64,000 nucleotides of DNA from Limnephilus marmoratus (lineage: Eukaryota; Arthropoda; Insecta; Trichoptera; Limnephilidae): assembly GCA_917880885.1 (NCBI GenBank), contig OU862933.1, positions 11,645,679-11,709,678 on the forward strand. The letters are read 5' to 3'. Below are positions 33,451-43,253 of the stretch, piece by piece. The notes under the pieces are model-generated. The model ran no database searches and had not been told where the DNA came from. It saw only the letters and a program-made list of their open reading frames with translations. A program made the translations under genes and the position numbers. How positions within the stretch are numbered: the stretch's first letter is position 1; each line of letters begins with the position of its first letter.

Positions 33451-33845
33451 GGTCACCGCAAGTGATTCACTACATTTGGCGACTTAGCAGAGGTGCCCGG
33501 TTCATGAGGTGAGGTTTGTCCGGTTCTGGGCGGCAGAAGATAGACGTACTATTTAGGGTCGGTAGATACTTTGAGTAGACCTAACCTAGACTACTCCCGC
33601 CGGACTCTCTCGGGCCATCGCCTTGCACCTCACTGGGAGGGATGGATTTTTACGTCCATCACTCCTGGAAACAATGACCCCCACATTCCTACCCACCCTT
33701 CATACCTTTTTACTTCCAGAACTTCCTCTTCTTCCTTTCCCTAAAATACCCCTCTATACATCATTCCCAAAGATATCATAGGCCCTAGGCCATAGAAATG
33801 TTTTTCCCCAGGGCCTCCTGAGGAGCTAACGTAAGAAATATGTTT
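33450..33845 (+). mobile_element. Family-B repeat
   Basis: Contains TAGGTCACCGCAAGTGATTC, TTGGCGACTTAGCAGAGGTG, CCCGGTTCATGAGGTGAGG, CTCTCTCGGGCCATCGCC, TGGGAGGGATGGATTTT and a 3' hairpin relic GGCCCTAGG..CCAGGGCC. Confidence 0.75.
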
Positions 33846-34092
33846 TTTCGTGATGGTAAGTACTATTTCATTCTACAAATGAATATATTTGGCGTAAGAG
33901 ATATTGGAGAAGAGTGAAAAAAGTACGGGAAAATAGGTATGAAGTTGGTTATTAGTAAGCCCAGTTAAAATGGAATAGGGCATAAATTTTATGCACCGAA
34001 AACGAAGACTTCTATCAGAACGCGCTAATACGCTGAGCGACACAACTGCCTAACGATTCTGCATTTACCATCGACGTTTTCGATGTCACTTA

Positions 34093-34524
34093 AGCCTTGA
34101 TGACACACGGCTAGTTTACAAGCTACTATCTGGGAAATTCACTATCTGTTAGTAAACTCGCTCAGTGTCATCGTGTCACTTGCTAACTAGCAGCAACTAG
34201 CAGATTGTTGACAATCTATGAAAAAAGTTGAAAGGTCGTCAACTTTACTCGCCTACACGCTTGCTCCGCTTGCTCGTGATTGGTTTATTTATGTTTCCAA
34301 CATGGTTTCCGATAAACAGCTGATTTCGACTGTCAAATATCTGAAGAATTAGTTCACGCAGGTGTCGTTATTCTTGTTACTGGCGCTAGCAGCGGCCACA
34401 GTTTCCTACGCTTCTGAGCGAGTGTACAGTTTTGTGTGTCATCATGACAATCTCACTCGCCGATTTACCCGCTTTTAAAACTTAGTAGATAGTGGCTTGT
34501 AACTCGCCGTGTGTCATCGAGGCT
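34093..34524. mobile_element. PIF/Harbinger-like MITE, 432 bp, TTA duplication
   Basis: Ends AGCCTTGATGACACACGGC (34093-34111) and its near reverse complement GCCGTGTGTCATCGAGGCT (34506-34524), extending with few changes to about 40 bp. TTA sits on both sides (34090-34092, 34525-34527), the usual PIF/Harbinger duplication. Internal TGTCATC repeats. It lies downstream of the exon at 34707, in the next intron of the host gene. Confidence 0.75.
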
Positions 34525-34706
34525 TTACGGATATTTCAGCAACTATCTTTTGAAGCTTGCCACAAAACAGTAAAACTACCCCGATGCCTCTTTAATTTGT
34601 AATCTTCTCCATGATATACTGGTTTTTTACCGTTTTACGGAGAACATGAAAAAATAATAAAAATAAATAAATAAGCGATTAATATAATGTAGTTAAATTG
34701 ACTAAC

Positions 34707-34847
34707 CTGATACAATGAACAGAACTCCGGAAGTGAATGTGTATATTCTGCGGTGCTTCGTACAGTGTCCTATGGCGCAGGACACGTATCCGGCAAACAG
34801 GACTGCTGTAGCGAGCAGAAGGAAAACTGATGATTTAGTGACTGCGT
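34707..34847 (-). CDS. Internal exon of the same stargazin/CACNG-like gene (TM2 to TM3)
   Basis: The minus strand reads TTTTCAG as acceptor, 141 bp of exon, then GTTAGT as donor. The exon gives 46 full codons, with two bases before and one after (phase 1 on both sides). It starts AVTKSSVF, runs through a hydrophobic span (LLLATAVLFAGYVSCAI), a short loop with GHCTKHRRIY, and enters a second span (TFTSGVLFIVS). This lines up without gaps with the region of vertebrate stargazin holding AVRASSIF, the second span, a basic loop and SAGIFFVSAG. It follows the exon at 58472-58564 across a 23.6-kb intron. The next exon should carry the rest of TM3 and TM4, but nothing like it was seen down to position 1, so the gene probably continues outside the window. 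A SINE-A copy ends about 50 bp upstream of the acceptor. Confidence 0.9.
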
Positions 34848-34894
34848 CTGAAAATAAATTAATCATTAAAAAACATTTTAGTATTTGAAGATTT

Positions 34895-35990
34895 TTTTAT
34901 GTGAATACCGCACAAGAGTCTCAATTGCTCCCAACCGTCTTGATCCAATGAGACTATGGCATCCCTGATTGGGGTATGTTGTGAGGATGAAGTTAGCGGG
35001 AATGGGAAGGAGATGGGAAAGAGAAAAGTGGGAAAGTACCCGGCTATTCAGATCTGGTCACCAATTAAGGCTAAAGCCATTTATTTAGCAATAATAACAT
35101 AGTTATAATAATGCTTAATAACTGAAAACATTTAAAAACGTGTACAAGCGTTATTATGTTTTGCAGGTCGGTATTAGTTCCTAGCTATGCAGATTGCCCA
35201 AATGCTGGTGAAAATACCAAAAATTAATTCTGTTAAAAAATGTTGTTGTAGTTGATTTTTTCCAAAATTAAACATATAGGTACTAAGTTTTTCTAATATA
35301 CAACGTGTCCGGAAACTCGTAGTACAAGCGGGAAACTGGTGAATCTACACCACGTAGAGAACCCAAAAAACTTATTTTTTTCGATCTAAGCATTTCGATT
35401 TTAATATTATTTTTTTTTTTTTTTTCCATTTTTTCGGCAACTAAAGGGTTAAAAAATTTTTGAGCCCGGTTTACCCTTCGTTGCATTTTATAAGACATTA
35501 CACAGCTGAAATTAACCCCCTAGTGAAAATTTTTTTCAAATTTAACCTAAAAAATTCCAACTTCGGACCCGATTTACTCGAAAACGAAAGCTCAAATCAA
35601 AAAAAGTTAAACCACAAAATCGACTCCAAATGTGATGTGGATTCTCCAGTTTCCCGCTTGTACTACGAGTTTCCGGACACCTTGTATACATTATTTAATA
35701 GTTTTCAGACTCCACCCTACCCAAGCTATTCAAGCTATCCAATTATTATTACGTTATTTTACAATTAAAGCGAAGTTTCCATTCTGAATGGTGGTCTTAC
35801 ACCAGGGCAATACTGAAAGTATCTTCCACTCTGGAACGTGCCGAAAATATGCTTTATATTATTTGAAATGATTAAATTATGAAATAACAAAATTCAATAA
35901 AAAAATATTATTTGCACTCGCCGCGATTTAAACCCACGACCTTCGGATTGCTAGGCTTGAGCCTCACTCCTCGACCACGGAGGCCGTCAA
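34895..35990 (-). mobile_element. SINE-A split by a 0.69-kb insertion
   Basis: The 3' half lies at about 34895-35084 and ends at GGCTAAAGCCATTT; the 5' half resumes at about 35770 with GTTTCCATTCTGAATGGTGG and ends with the tRNA-like head at 35915-35990 (CCACGACCTTCGGATTGC, CGACCACGGAGGCC). The order matches an intact minus-strand SINE-A. The 3' end of the SINE is about 50 bp from the acceptor of the exon at 34707-34847. Confidence 0.8.
35298..35693. mobile_element. MITE with about 55-bp inverted repeats inside SINE-A
   Basis: Left CAACGTGTCCGGAAACTCGT then AGTACAAGCGGGAAACTGG; right is the near-perfect reverse complement ending CCGGACACCTTG. TATA flanks both ends, which fits a TA duplication of Tc1/mariner type. 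The interior is AT-rich; the 102-codon frame at 35460-35768 crosses its right end and is not judged real. Confidence 0.75.
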
Positions 35991-36008
35991 ACGTAAAGTA
36001 AAAAGTTG

Positions 36009-36077
36009 GTGTCGCAACTGGGAATTGAGCCCAGATCGTCTTACCGGACAACACTCTCCCGATTGGGCTAATAAGAC
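36009..36077 (-). ncRNA. tRNA-like fragment
   Basis: Minus strand: AGCCCAATCGGGAGAGTGTT, CCGGTAAGACGATCTGGGCT, CAATTCCCAGTTGCGACACC. Box A and box B are recognisable but diverged, like the heads at 22041 and 61988. It abuts the duplication of the hAT element that follows. Confidence 0.5.
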
Positions 36078-36085
36078 CTAGTTAT

Positions 36086-36997
36086 TAGTTACCGACCAAA
36101 GGTTCGGTTTCGGTTTCGGCAAGTTTCGGCAAAAAAAATCTAGTTTCGGCATCAGTTTCGGTTTCGGCAGAAAATCTGCCGAAACTGAAACCCAAATTGT
36201 AACTTTTTTAGACACGTTAAAAATCGATTGTTTATTGTTATTATTTTTTACACTTATTCAGATAATTAACACGTTTATGTGAAAAAATTACACATTTTTT
36301 TATATTTCCAATACAACAAACAAAATTTATAAAAAATAACAAAACATGTTAAGTACTTCTTGGAACTTCTCGTTCGACTGACTTCGGGTGAGTTCGTGGC
36401 TCTTATGTCACCCGCCATCATCAGCAAAATACTCAATTAATGAGGTCCTTCCTTTAAGCGTTGATTATTGACAAATGTTTGTTCCAAGAAGTAGTCAACA
36501 TGTTAACATGTGAATTTTGATTTGTTTTATAGCAGTAAAATAAAAATTATAAATATATTTTTTTAAATACTTCAATTATTTTTTTTATTTCATTTAACAC
36601 GTATAAAAAGAATGTTGTGATTATAAACACCTTAAAATTTAAAATACTTAATCACTGAGGTCCTTCCTTTATAATTAAAGTGTTGATTAGTGACAAATTT
36701 TTGTTCCAAGAAGTAGTTAACATTTTTTGTTATTTTTTATAAATTATGTTTGTTTTATAGAAGTAAGTAATATAAAAAAATATTATTTTTTCACATACTT
36801 CAATTATTGTTTATTTTATTTTATTAATTTAACACGTCTGAATAAGTGCAAAAAAATAAGCCAAATAACAGTAAACAATCGATTTTTAACATGTCTAAAA
36901 AAGTTTCGGTTTCGGTTTCGGCCGAAACTTAGACAGACACCGAAGATTCGATTTCGGTTTCGGTTTCGGTGGAAAGTCCTGTTTCGGTCGGACAATA
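36086..36997. mobile_element. hAT-like non-autonomous element, 912 bp, 8-bp TSD
   Basis: CTAGTTAT is duplicated exactly at 36078-36085 and 36998-37005. The element starts TAGTTACCGACCAAAGG; the reverse complement of its end is TATTGTCCGACCGAAACAGG. Both sides carry arrays of GTTTCGG motifs and a shared inverted AAAAATCGATTGTTTA block. Inside, GAGGTCCTTCCTTTA with TTGTTCCAAGAAGTAGT occurs twice (about 36441 and 36658). No transposase. Confidence 0.9.
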
Positions 36998-37199
36998 CTA
37001 GTTATATTCGGTTATTTTTAACGATATAATAGAATTACTAGTTATATTTTAAATAAATGTTTAAGAATGACACAATCAAGTGAATCAAATACCTGCCTAC
37101 ACTACCTAGCACGTACCCGAGGCATGCAAATCGGAGGTGGACGTTAGGTACAAACCGATGAGCAAACAGAAGAGTAGGTATGCAGTAAACAGTCAGTGT

Positions 37200-37312
37200 T
37201 TGCATGCAAATGAAACAAGAAGCGTGTGTCAAGACAGAGCTGTGGGGATTTAATTCTAATCTGCCTACCCCTTCAGGAAATGGCATCGGGATAGTTAGTT
37301 AATTTAGACAAC
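37200..37312 (+). mobile_element. RTE-like 3' end, second copy
   Basis: AAGACAGAGCTGTGGGG, AATCTGCCTACCCCTTCAGG, AAATGGCATCGGGATAG and TTAGTTAATTT follow the order seen at 4690-4815. Confidence 0.45.
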
Positions 37313-37424
37313 TATATGAAGTTTGGCAATAAAGTTTCGTGGGACTATGTATTGTAATGTATTATTTTCATCGCAACATTTTGCAAAAAGTCTTTATGTA
37401 TGTTTCGCGAGAGGGGATTCAATT

Positions 37425-37855
37425 TGGGAGGCTTGTTTGGGTACCGTCGCTGCGGGAACCGTTTATTGGATAACCAACTCCTCTGCCAAAGGTCACCCCA
37501 AATGGCTCGCTACGTTTGGTGACTTAGCAGCGGTGCCCGGGTTCATGAGATGAGATTTGTCTAGGTCTTGGCGGCGGATGCGTCTGCACACTTACTGCGT
37601 GGCAGGCCGGATCGGGAGAGAATAGTTGGGAGTGATCCTTTGGCATCTCCAGCAGGAGTCTCTAGACCCATCGCCTTGCATCGCAGTGGGAGAGATGGAT
37701 TCACACGTTCGTAAATATTGGACCCACGGACCCTCCGATTCCTTCATTCCTTTTTCTTTCCCAGAACTACCTTTCTTTAAAAAAACTCTTCTCTCTACAG
37801 CATCCCCAAAGATGGCGTAGGTGCTGAGATAAATTATTTTCCTCTAGGCCTTGTA
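37425..37855 (+). mobile_element. Family-B repeat, near full length
   Basis: Runs from TTTGGGAGGCTTGTTTGGG and ACCGTCGCTGCGGGAACCG through GGTGACTTAGCAGCGGTGC, TGCGTGGCAGGCCGGATCGG, CCATCGCCTTGCATCGCAGT, pyrimidine-rich sequence, and a decayed 3' stem-loop near 37820-37850. Confidence 0.8.
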
Positions 37856-37979
37856 ATATCTGCAGCTCTGTGTGAAGCTTTTGTAAAAAAGGCGTTATAA
37901 TCTTTTGATTAATCTAAGTCTTATTTATGCGAAATGATTTTACGTATGACAGTAGAAAACCTTTAAAAAAATCAGAGTG

Positions 37980-38180
37980 TACTATTCACACGCAGTAGAA
38001 GTGAACCCTTCAGAAAAATAAAGTAGACAAGTGTCGGGAGGAAGTAGACAAGTGACAAAGCACCGCACAAAAGAGGAGGACCGAAACTATCTCATTCTTT
38101 CGCGCGATAAATTCTGTAGATGTATGTGAGTGTCTCTTTTTGGTGTTGCTATTTTCGTTTCATCGAGTTTCAAATCACAT
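37980..38180 (+). repeat. Dispersed duplicate, copy A
   Basis: CACGCAGTAGAAGTGAAC, CTTCAGAAAAATAAAGTAGA and later TAGATGTATGTGAGTGTCTC..TTCATCGAGTTTCAAAT reappear in the same order at 39655-39722 and 40686-40745. Type unknown; non-coding. Confidence 0.5.
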
Positions 38181-38860
38181 CGGTGAAGAAGTCGACGGTC
38201 CCGAAGAAAAAAGTCAGATGTGTGATTTCGTAGTTTTGCAGAAGGGCTTTTTAACGTTACGTTTCTGCATTTTTACTGTTTTTGAGATAAAAAAATAGAG
38301 CATATAAGAAATATATGGGTATGTATTTTGTTACATTTCATTAAAAACTCCCAAAACAAAGACTTTTAAATAATCGAGAGGAAGTTAAAATAAGTCAAAA
38401 GACTATTTTCAGTTTTTATCAAATCGGATACGGTTTTTCGGGAGTGTCGAAGTTTTCCCTTCAAAATTCTATTTTTAAAAAATCGTAATCCACTAAAAAC
38501 TTTACCTACTAACTTTTAGACTAACTTAATAGAAAATCAATATCTGAATTAAGAAGTTTATCCTGTCGGTGCCAATATTCTAGTCTATAGTCTCGCTCCA
38601 TTGCAATCACTGAAAAGATATCTAAAATTCAACTTCGTTACAAAAATACTATTTTAAATTTCACTTTACTTGGCTTAAGCCTTTCGAAAGCGAGCTTCAA
38701 AAATGTTTCTTTTAAAGTTTAACACTCCGTTTAAGGGTTTAGATTAATTGAAGCAACGAACTAACCTCCCCGAACTTGAAAGGTTCCCGTTAAATGTCGA
38801 TTCTAATTCCGTTAATTCATTTGAACAAATTGTGGTCAGCAGAAGTGGACAACTATCATG
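38181..38860. other. AT-rich sequence without recognised features
   Basis: No coding or repeat signal recognised. Confidence 0.4.
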
Positions 38861-38864
38861 TTAA

Positions 38865-39577
38865 GAGGGCATTACCAGAGAAAACCGGAAATACGTCATT
38901 TTCAAAAAAGTTTTTAGACGTATTGACTCTTTTCCACAAAAAATTATAAATGGATTTCGAAAGATTGATCTTTTATCTAGCATTGGTATGTAATAAATTT
39001 TGAGATTTTTTTTTAATTTTTGGTATAATAAGGTTATTCCATAGGTCGTTGGCAGATTTGTTCAATTTTCAAAAAAGTTTTTGTATTATACCGCATCCAT
39101 TTCAAATAATAAAATCATGCTGTAAAATAAATCAATACATTATCTAGCAAACGTATGTTTTAGAATTTTAATTTTAGTTTCAATAAAATCATTAAAAAAT
39201 ATGTACGTACATGTGTTTCTTGGCGAAAAATGGTCCGTTTGTGTATTTATTTGCGCACTTACAAACTAATATATTTCAGATTTTTTTAACATTCTTATTA
39301 AATTTAGACATTATTGAAAAATGATAAATACTTATAATCAAAAAATAACTACAAAAAGTACATTATTGTAATAGTTTTATCATCACGTCTTTCAGCATTT
39401 TTGGATGAAGGTATAAATTAAAGCTAATTTGAATTGAAATAAATTCGATATTGAGTTATAATTTAAAAAAGCTGGTGCGAAGAATAATTAATCTTTCTCA
39501 TTGTAACCGCCCTGCACGATCGTAAGAACAACTTTCGACGAAATGCGGATTTTCGTCCGCTGGCTGGTTAAACGCTC
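38865..39577 (-). mobile_element. TTAA-flanked DNA element, copy 2 (713 bp)
   Basis: Reverse-complement copy of 9864-10575, from GAGGGCATTACCAGAG to GGCTGGTTAAACGCTC, between TTAA at 38861-38864 and 39578-39581. Two copies at different sites with identical borders confirm the boundaries. Non-coding. Confidence 0.85.
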
Positions 39578-39654
39578 TTAATGCTTGCCAGCTTATTACA
39601 AATTGATAAGCTGAATCGCACCTAGAAAAGTAATAATGTTAAAAAAGTGTGCAA

Positions 39655-40760
39655 CTCACACGCGGTGGAAGTGAAACCTTCAGAAAACCAAAGTAGACAA
39701 GAGTGAGGAGACTACGAAGCACTTTTTTTATCAATGTGAAGGACGATTTTTTACATATTTTTGTCGTCGAATTCCCGTGCACCTTTTCCTACACATTTTG
39801 TAATCTTATTAGTGTTGGATTTTGTGTGTTGTGATTATCCTATTTCATATTTAACTTCATTTAGCACTGAACACTTTTAATTTCTCGTTTATCTAATCTT
39901 GATGTGTAGATCACCTTACTTTAAACTTTCCTGTCTTTACCACATTTTATTCAAACATTATCTTAAACTTTCATGTCTATGCTACCTCTTACTAAAATAT
40001 TGTCAATAATCTCTTTTGTCTGTGGCCACGTCAGCTTTCTAATTTTTTTTATAAAATGGCTTGTTATCATTTCGCATATCATTCTCTCTTTACTCAATTC
40101 TCTTAATCTCAATTATTCTTTTCGCTTCTGCTAGACTTTTAAGAATTACTCTCAACTATTGTTGCCAGTCAAGTGTTCAAACCAGAATCAATATCTCTCT
40201 AAAATTATTCATCAGAATAAATAGTTACAAATATCCAGTATCAACATAATGTTTTTACTAACAAAGGATAACCTCAAACCACCACCTCAAATTCTCTATC
40301 GCACTGTACGTTCCCGTGGCGTGGAACCGAAGGAAGCCACAAAAGCAGCTCAACTTACACCCTGACTGCAGACTATCTGGAAATCACACATTTGTGTTCT
40401 CTTCTTCGGAGTTCTTAGATATCGCTTTCTTTTGTGTTTTTTTGCCTGTTTATTTTAGAGTGGTTTGAAGATTAGATTGTTTTTACAAACATTTTTTTTT
40501 GGCTTGTGTAGGATTTGACCCTTGGCCCGCTGAATGTCTGGCCGCTAAGGTTTGTCAGGCGCTTCATACCACTAGACCAAAGGGGACTTGCAAGGGACTG
40601 TGTTAAATAACGTTATATTGGAACCAAGTATCCGTGAAATAAATAAATATTTTATTGATACCTCACTCTCTCACAGACTAAATCTTATAGATGTATGTGA
40701 TTGTCTCTTTTTAGCTCGCTTCCGTTTCTTCGAGTTTCAAATTATAACGATGCTAAAGAA
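39655..40760 (+). repeat. Dispersed duplicate, copy B, with extra sequence inside
   Basis: The two blocks of copy A at 37980 are here separated by about 0.95 kb (39723-40685). That extra stretch holds a tRNA-like fragment at 40503-40589 and otherwise AT-rich sequence without a gene. Confidence 0.45.
40503..40589 (-). ncRNA. tRNA-like fragment with a long variable region
   Basis: Minus strand: CCCCTTTGGTCTAGTGGTAT (box A-like), GAAGCGCCTGACAAACC, then AAGGGTCAAATCCTACAC (box B-like). The head recalls tRNA-Asp/Glu; pairing is poor, so a SINE head or decayed tRNA copy is likely. Confidence 0.45.
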
Positions 40761-40980
40761 GTTTTCACTTCAAAAAAACAAAATGCGAGCGCGAAACGCC
40801 GCTTGCGGTTGCTTCGTTTAATTCCCATAATTCGTGACTCTGTACGCGGTAATGCCTACCTCTTTATCGGCAGCATTCGATTATCTAGTCTATAAATAGT
40901 CCAGTAAACGAATGGTCCAAAAGGAGGTGTAGAGTGCGTGAGCAGGAACCTAAGCGATTCTTTCAGGACTTGTTTAGCAT

Positions 40981-41765
40981 GCTTAGGGTGTGAACATACT
41001 AAAAGTCCTGACGTCTAGGTGGTGAGCTAGGGGGGGGAGGGGGGGGGAAGGTCCCGATTTTCGGGTTTCCGTTTATATCTCAAAAACGGTGCGTCGCAGA
41101 GGAAAACTTTTTTAGAATAAGTAAAAGCTCATAAAATTATCTACAACTTTTATTCTATACGTAATTTTGGAAATCCCAACCGTTTTTGAGTTATACGCTC
41201 CACAAATGTCAATATTTTCGAAAAAATCATTTTACCTCACATTTTTCATCAAACATTCCTTCATATCGTCTAAAATATTCATCTAAGAAAGAAATTCATT
41301 CGAAAGAAGTTGTAAATAATTTAATTACCTTTTAGAATATATATACATATGTAAATAAACCTCCAACCAGTAAATATTTACAGCAATTTTAAGTTTTTTC
41401 GTAAAATGTCATTTTCAGAAAAAGCTGGTTTTTTCTTATCAAATTATTAAGACGGGTTTTTTCTTCATGGGAAATTACTTATTAATTTTTGCACGCAAGG
41501 TAGCAGGTAAGTTGTTCTCGAACAGATGATTAGTGGAATTCATTTTATAATCATTATTATTGTGATGGGTGATTGATTAGGTTAGTCGTCGGAGATGCTA
41601 CAATAACGTGCTACGATGCTGTTCGAGTTGATAAAAAAGGCAATGAATGCGATAGTGGGCTTGACATTCTCAGACATCAAGTTGTCGCGCAAACTTTGGG
41701 CATTTCCAATGTCTTCTGTCAGCTCGTCGATAAAAATTCACGATGAAAAGGTTGCAGTTGACCCA
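40981..41765 (+). repeat. Left arm of the palindromic element
   Basis: About 785 bp. The outer quarter has a G-run (41031-41047) and TCTCAAAAACGGTGCGTCG. The inner part, GTCGTCGGAGATGCTACAAT to GTTGCAGTTGA, includes the start of a 143-codon plus frame (41616-42047) that crosses into the core and is an artefact of the palindrome. Confidence 0.85.
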
Positions 41766-41910
41766 ACATTGCTGTTTCAACGGATGTGTATAAGCAAACG
41801 ATCAGATGAGGATTTGATGAAATTCTTTGAGTATGAGTTAGCCACATTTCCCTTGGCACTGTTCTCAATATCATCATGTTACACTCTCAACTTTATATGG
41901 ATTCACGTTG

Positions 41911-43167
41911 TCATATCCTCTTTGGACATGAGGGTCCTGGCAAGCGTTGTTCATCCATGGCATCGTCATTCTCAGTGGTGGATGCTTCTTGCTGAAAGGG
42001 CTCTACGTCGTTTTCATCGTCGTCCTCGGCAACAGGCACGCTATTAAAGCATCTTCCTTGGCAGTGAAGGCACGCTGCAGAACAGGTCAGCATTGCTTTT
42101 CGGCATCCACATTTGCCAATTGCATAATCCTTGGTGCAGCGGCAAAATATCATTTTCAGATGGACCTCCGGTGCTGGAAGATCTTCTGTTGTAATTGGCA
42201 CCAGGGTGTCTCCTTCGTGTTTCCACCCCCATTCTTCAGGGGGCAGCTCAATTCCGAGCCACCGCTGAACTTGGTGGTATGTCCGCCGGGAATGCTGTTT
42301 AGCTGCACTCTCTGTTGGAGGGGAGTTGATATCAGGCTTCATATTTGCCACGGACCTTGTGAATGACTGGAAGCGGTACTGGTTAAGGGAGGTCTGTCTT
42401 TTTGGCGCCGCATACCATTTCAGGAAGCATTTATTTCCAGCCTTTTCAACCTCGTCGTGAGTGGAGGAGGGGTTGTAAAAGATCATTGCCGCTTCCTTGA
42501 TCATTTTTGACTCCAGATACAATTTTGAAAGGCCCACCTTGCTTCTCCTGAATGTTGCAGACGTTGTATCGCATCCGGTAAATGAATGTAAAAATATAAT
42601 GGGTTCAAATCCACGATGCTGCATCTCTTGGGTGGATAGTGCCATTGTTTTGGTTTTTCCTCGTCCGGGTTTCAGCAGCAGAATATCTTAGGTGGGAGGA
42701 GTGGAAGCAATCAAAAGGACAGTGAGGTCCACATTCTCACCAAAGACAGCCACAGAGTTGTGAAAGGATAATTCCACAGCAATCTTCACGATAAGGACGT
42801 CAGCATCATCGGTGGCCTGAAGAGTCTGTATCCCATTCTCCCGAAACTTTGTAGTAAGGAGATGAAGTTACTTTTGTTGGTAGGATTGGATAAAAAATCT
42901 TCCTGTTTAACGGGTATTGATTTGTTCCATGTCAAATTGATGTCGGCTGACCTTCTCAGTCTGTATCGTCGCATCTGTTCTTATGATTTCGTACTATTGG
43001 ATGGGTTTGCGTACCCATCAAATACCACAGTGCGAGTCATTCCAGGATAGTGGTGATTGACATAGGTGATATAACGATCACAAATTGGGGCAACGGAGGC
43101 ATCTTTTTGTCAAATTACTCTGTGTAGTAGGAATCCTCCGTCCACAACTATGTTCATCTGAGACAGT
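41911..43167 (-). pseudogene. XPG/FEN (PIN-like) nuclease with Cys-rich C-terminus, broken
   Basis: Minus strand from about 43167. First part: NIVVDGGFLLHRV, a stop, then VAPICDRYITYVNHH, RTVVFDGYANPSNSTKS, a stop, RRSADINLTWN and KQEDFLSNP. After a frameshift near 42850: NGIQTLQATDDADVLIV, then VFGENVDLTVLL, a stop, and the open 244-codon part (42645-41911) with FLHSFTGCDTTSATF, HDEVEKAGNKCFLKWY, RTYHQVQRWLGIELPPEEWG and CRCTKDYAIGKCGCRKAML followed by CSAACLHCQGRC. VVDGG, VFDG, DDAD and GCD are placed like the acidic metal-binding residues of XPG/FEN/PIN nucleases. The CxC..CGC..C..C..C pattern is a zinc-type finger. Three stops and one frameshift make this copy inactive. Exact family is inferred. 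Confidence 0.75.
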
Positions 43168-43253
43168 AGAACAGTTTTTTTGGTAAGCTCGAATAAGCTA
43201 TACAGAACAGATTTAGTTGTCTTTCGCATTTTCACTTTTTCACCCACTTTCAT

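Noticed and set aside
35460..35768. 102-codon plus frame
   Set aside because: Spans the right half of a MITE and beyond it; AT-rich and without family features.
41616..42047. 143-codon plus-strand frame
   Set aside because: Its first part lies in the palindrome arm and the rest is antisense to the nuclease frame; no family resemblance.
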